Shown here: piece by piece, positions 59,564 through 64,000 of the stretch
How the letters are laid out: every line of letters starts with the position of its first letter
Numbering within the stretch: position 1 is the stretch's first letter
Assembly: GCA_948470475.1 (NCBI GenBank)
Contig: OX419345.1
Location: forward strand, 1,255,001-1,319,000
Reading direction: 5' to 3'
Length of the DNA stretch: 64,000 nt
Source: Galaxea fascicularis
Taxonomy: Eukaryota; Cnidaria; Anthozoa; Scleractinia; Euphylliidae
Translations under genes and position numbers: made by a program
Notes under the pieces: model-generated
The model's database searches: none
The model's input: the letters and a program-made list of their open reading frames with translations, nothing else
Told to the model about the DNA's origin: nothing

Positions 59564-61989
59564 TTAGCGGCATCCACATTCCTTGACAATCATGTCTTGG
59601 AAGGATTTGATTACTATGTGTTTGTTGGCGTTTCTGATAAACACTCGTATTTCCATTAATTTTATCGGCACACAGCACGGTTCCCCAACACCGTTATCCA
59701 TTCCAGAAGAATGAAGAATGGCTCGTATGATTGCGTGTCCAGAAGGGTTGACCTGAAAAAAGAATCAGTAACCAGTTATTGGTTGAACAACCGCGGAAAT
59801 CAAACTAAAACTAAGTAGAATCACATTTGTCCTATTCGTCACTACAAATGCGGAGGTAGCCTGCGAGAAGAAAGCAGTTCATGTTAAACACAAAACAAAC
59901 TGTTAAGTCAAGCCTTGTTTTCATATGTCGGGAAAATCCCAGACGATCGGGGATTTCACTGTTTCCCTACTGTCCTAGATTTTGCCGAGATATCGGAAAA
60001 TCGTCAGACCTAGATAACAGACGCCATTTTTATTTGGGGAGGGAGGGAGTGGAGCGAAGCAATTAAGTGCATTGGTAACGATCCAAAACTATCGCCGACA
60101 TCCCGGACAGTACAAATTTGAGTTTTCATGTGTCGAGAGTGATCGCCGACCACCGCAAAAATCTGGGACGCGTTGGGAAAATAGAAAAGCTCCCGATTTT
60201 CCTAATTTGTCTCCGACCATCCCAGACGATCGGCCATGTCTACGATTTTCAGTTTTCATTAGTCAGCAAAATCTGACGTATCCGACGCATGGAAACTAGG
60301 CTTTAAGCGCGGGAATGTAAGTTGTTTGATGCACGAAACACGGAATTGGCTTGAAGTGCGGGAAAAAACCGCCGGTGCCGAAAAACTGGTGGAAACTTAC
60401 ATCCCGGCAAAATTGAAATTAACCGTGAGCATTCTTCACAGTAAGGTAGCATAGGATCTTGTTGAGTAAAGCTCACGTACAAAATGTAAGTCGCTAGATA
60501 TGGTCTTTTAAGAGTACATTTTCTGTCTTTGATTTAGAATAGTCTTTACATGATGCAATAATATTGCATAGTAAGGATAGTTCGCTTGTCAATGTCCTAT
60601 CAGTCCTGTTGTGTGAATAAGTAAATCACAAGAATCGTTGTACTAGTTTTACAGGGCCGTAACGAAGTATACGTTTTCGTCAGGAAACCAATTTTTTGAC
60701 CCCAAATACGGATCCCTGATCTCAAAAACGTGGGAAAGTCTGAACCTTGATCTCAGTAAACTGATCCTGTGATCCCATGACTTGGAATCTCGAACCCGGG
60801 GTCTGAGATCCCTGATTGTGGGGCTGTGATCCCAGTTCCCGCGGCTGTGATCCTAGATCCAGGCCGCTGTGATCCCAGATCCCTGAGTTCTAGCTGCTTG
60901 CTCTTCTACCCACTTTTCGAAATAAATTTGCGTAAAGTAACAATAAACGCACACTTGCTTCCAGCGGAAATTCACATTTCCCTCCACATCTGAAGGAGTC
61001 GAAGCTAGTAGGGAAAAGAACATCATCTAAATTGAGATGTTTTTTGAAGTGCACTTTCATTGGACGAATTGAACAAGGACCTTCATCTCTGACTGCGCGG
61101 GGACGTCTTGACTTGTGTGTCAGCCTCGGCATCTGTCTAGGACTTGAAAATGTATTGACTTTGTTAATCATCTACCTTATCATGCATGAACGCATATTTA
61201 GTGCTACATGTTTGGTGATAATAGGAGCGACCTTGAAAAACGAACGACTTTTACAAATGTTCGCAATTCACTGCCTTGCTGATCCCCAAGTACTGAAAAG
61301 GATTGTTCGATGTCCACTCGTATTGCTTAATGATTTCGTAGCGTGTTTGCTCAACTGACCACAGATTTAGCCAATCAAATTGCTTTTTGCCGGTACACGT
61401 GTCGGTTTCGATCATTTTAAGGTCAAACCAATACGTACTAAATCAAACCCGAACTCGGGACATCACGGGTCATTGGCTCCTGTCTGTGTCCCCTCCCGCA
61501 AGCAAAGGCATGTATCAGAGCGAGTTAAGTCAGAATTTAGTGGCTTGGAGATAACTGCTCACCGTATCAAAGATTGTATGTCTTTCGTTAGTTCTGCTTT
61601 GGAGGGAAGTGTTTCTACAATCAGCAGTGGTCGATTGTCCCTTGCGTCAACTGAATCAGTGATTACCCTGACTGAGAGACTTTTGTCCAATGAATATCCA
61701 AGCAGCTTGAAGTATACACCCTGATTGAGACGCTCCGAGAAAACCCATCTCCTGACCAAGGAAACAGCAGGAAGCACAACCCACCTGGCACCACCCTCCT
61801 GGAACTGAACTTTGTGAACAGGCTTGCGATTGAACCGATCATACAGTACAAGATGTGAATAGGCGGGGAGGGGTGACTGACTTCCAATTGCTGCGATCAT
61901 AACGTGGATTTTAGCCGACAAGATGCGCTCTTTCATTCCGATTTTGGTTTTGTTCAGGTTGAAAACAACAGCGTTTTGCATTGAGGTCA
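59564..61989 (-). CDS. TGF-beta/BMP-family ligand (5' end not found)
   Basis: Three exons in transcript order, 61989-61563, 61136-60953 and 59752-59564, join in phase to 265 aa plus the missing start. The first carries prodomain sequence (NAVVFNLNKTKIGMKERILSA, WVVLPAVSLVRRWV). The second begins near the cleavage site SRRPR (RxxR, furin type) and the start of the mature ligand. The third ends it. The mature chain is about 110 aa with the seven knot cysteines: PCSIRP, FRCGGKC, EPCCVP and ECGCR at the very end. BMP-like residues FPL and GHAIIR are present. The tryptophan pair usual near the first cysteine (W-x-x-W) is absent, so it is a divergent member and I do not assign a subfamily. Upstream exons with the signal peptide must lie further right, perhaps beyond the window. 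Donor GTGCGT of the second exon is unusual. Confidence 0.87.
59909..60304. mobile_element. MITE in the last intron of the ligand gene
   Basis: AAGCCTTGTTTTCATATGTCG at the left end mirrors CGACGCATGGAAACTAGGCTT at the right end. Several CCCAGACGATCGG-type blocks lie inside. Non-coding. Confidence 0.7.
60700..60893. repeat. Irregular minisatellite rich in GTGATCCCAG
   Basis: GATCC-containing blocks (CTGATCTC, CTGTGATCCC, GAGATCCCTGA) recur about every 15-25 bases across this stretch. Confidence 0.6.
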
Positions 61990-64000
61990 CTGTGAATAAA
62001 GAAATGTAAGCAGTCAGTTAAACCTTTATACTAAACTTTGTTAACCGTCACTGTCTATCCGTCCTGCCAAGTGTTATGAATTTCAGAAACTGACCTGTTA
62101 AAGTGTATATGACACGAAATATCTTATTAACTTATTAGGAAGAGCTTTCAAAATGACGAAGAATGGCGTTTATTTTATTGTAATAGCATTCCTAGTTGCT
62201 TATACTTGTGTTGTGTAATCAATCCATATTCGCTATCACCCAATGAATGAACATCAAGAGCAAATAGCACTTCTTGGGGAGGGAAACTCTGATTTTATCC
62301 TTTGCATGGAGAGGGCCTGGAGCCCATTGTCTTGGCATGGAAATGTCACAGTGGACCATATCATGGAACTTCGTAATGAGTATAAACAACAGTAAAAAGT
62401 TTTAGTTCTATACTGAAAATGTCTGCTGACAGTATTTTTGTGATATCAGCAGCCTGCTTCAGTTTGTGCTATTTTTATGTCCGTTAGTTTGTTTTTATTG
62501 ATAAAGGAAATCATCCTTATTTTTAAGGTAGCCACAACATCGTAGCTGAACCGGAAATGCGTACTAGAACTAAACATGAGCCTAAGGTAGAACTTCTATC
62601 CTCGTGCAGCAATTTGTGACAAAGTCTTACACAAAAATTTCCCAAAGAAGTACTGAAATTTGCAACTGACAAAAGATAAAGACGAGGTGCAGAGAACTGC
62701 AGTCTTATTTGTTGCGTTGCAATCTGCAAAGGTTTGTGTCTTGATCCCAAAAGAAAACAATATTATTAGATATAGGTAGAAGGCGGCTGGCAACGCTCTC
62801 TTGCTCAGTTGCTTACTTAATCAAAGATAAAAGATAAAGAAACTATGTAAATCGGAAACAACACTCAGAGAGTTCGAGTCGACTCTGAAGTTGACAGCTT
62901 TCGTCCTGAAGGGGTATTTTTTAAATACCCTCCTTTTTGCAGGTAGAACGTAGCTTTTGCATTTCCCTTTCCAAGTCAAAATTTCTTAAACCGCCTCAAA
63001 CTAAGGGCACCACAAAAGTCCCCTTTAAATATTTTCTACACACCAGTGAGATACGTCCTGAAGGATTTATTCCTTTCACCGACAATCACGTCGGCCGTGG
63101 ATCCATCCCATCATCCTTTCGCCCTAACCTTGTTCTGACGAGTTCTAGTGAACCAGAAATATTCTGAGTTGTTTCTATTTGCCTGCCGTTCAACTCCGCT
63201 GTTTTATTTTATAAGATGAAAACCAAGTAAACTTTACGGAGATCCAGAGAGAGGGAAATTCAATTCTCTACTGAAACTGTCCACATGGTCAGGGTCTTTG
63301 GGACACAGACGCCCATTCAGGTTATTCTCCTCCTTCCCCCCTCGCCTGCCCCCCGCCCCTAATCAAAGTTATATTCTCACTTCCCTCCCCGGTGCTCCCC
63401 ATCTTATCGAGGTTACATACCTATCCCCCTTTTCCTAGACTAATTTACACTGTTTAATAAAAGGGAGTAAAAGAACTGATACCGGACTTTGAGCTCCACA
63501 TTGCCATCTCCTACAGCATTTTTTTTTCCGCTTGTAATTATGTTTTCTCTTCTCGTACTTATTAGTTCTAGTACGTTCTTCTTTTTGAGCTATAAATAGG
63601 ATGCAATCAAGTGACATGTACATCGAAACATCAAATCAAGGTCGTGAATATAACGTTTCTGTAGGGCTACATGCTGCGTGAAGGTTTGATGCAGCCGATT
63701 TGTTCCAAAGTCCAACTGACTTTCTTCTAGTTATCTGATATCTGAAGCTATTACATTTGGTCACCGTAACTTTTAATGTTTTTTAATTGCGTCAGTCTCT
63801 GAATAAGATGCCGGGTTTAGGAATGTTCTATTGTGTTTCTCTTCTGCCGTTTAATTGCACTCTTTTACTGAAAGACCTTTCGAATTTTGAACTGTTTAAC
63901 GTTTTTGCAATGCATATTAAAGACGCTCGCGCATGTATACGGGATAGAAAGCCTATATAGTGACGTATATTAAGGAGGTCCATGTATACGGACTCAGTGG
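61990..64000. other. Right end of window, possible 5' part of the ligand gene
   Basis: No exon is firmly supported. One candidate minus-strand exon, about 62721-62632 (acceptor ACCTTTGCAG, donor GTAAGA), starts and ends in phase 1 and could splice to 61989 in frame. It has no ATG and no recognised domain. The rest is AT-rich with no clear element. Confidence 0.35.

Noticed and set aside
62596..62793. Minus-strand frame beginning PAAFYLYLIILFSF as the ligand's signal peptide
   Set aside because: It looks hydrophobic like a signal peptide, but the first codon is TTG, a stop lies just upstream and there is no ATG. Only its downstream part is kept, as a low-confidence exon candidate.
62940..63167. 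Possible plus-strand last exon (acceptor TTTTTGCAG, 75 codons)
   Set aside because: The acceptor looks good, but there is no upstream plus-strand exon in phase and no family resemblance.
1..64000. CRISPR array, prophage or bacterial operon
   Set aside because: The tandem repeats have no spacer structure, and genes are spliced and of animal type throughout.

Overview
The window is nuclear DNA from an animal, almost certainly a cnidarian and most likely a stony coral. The basis is intron-rich genes with GT-AG splicing, clear metazoan orthologues (MUL1, NF2/merlin, TMEM234), a very large galaxin gene (galaxin is a coral skeletal-matrix protein), a SUEL-type lectin domain, and many short foldback transposons. 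There are no bacterial features. All gene models were joined by hand from splice sites and reading phase; no search was run.

Layout. 1-1262: a 269-bp tandem array cut by the window edge. 1263-6288: gene-poor DNA with a foldback element, an intron-containing tRNA-Ile(UAU) gene and a broken half-copy of it. 6370-9424 (+): MUL1-like mitochondrial E3 ligase, 3 exons, 341 aa. 12612-23100 (+): complete merlin/NF2 orthologue, 17 exons, 566 aa, with many foldback elements and tRNA-derived SINEs in its introns and a hammerhead-like motif in one. 25740-32400: a dead LINE split by another insert, which itself carries an intact, apparently very young Ty3/gypsy-type LTR retrotransposon with identical 123-bp LTRs and a 5-bp target duplication. 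34416-37250 (+): TMEM234, 5 exons, 131 aa.

37995-61989 holds three genes, all on the minus strand and all encoding secreted proteins. The first is a 1299-aa galaxin with fifteen near-identical 186-bp units inside one exon. The second is a 510-aa protein with signal peptide, CUB domain, five EGF-like modules, SUEL lectin domain and WAP-like domain. The third is a TGF-beta/BMP-family ligand whose 5' end was not found. Galaxin belongs to the organic matrix of coral skeleton. That the neighbouring CUB/EGF/lectin/WAP protein and the ligand share this extracellular setting is inference from position and secretion only. The remaining sequence is mainly non-autonomous DNA transposons (several with TTA target duplications as in PIF/Harbinger, two with pogo-like termini and TA duplications), SINEs and simple repeats.
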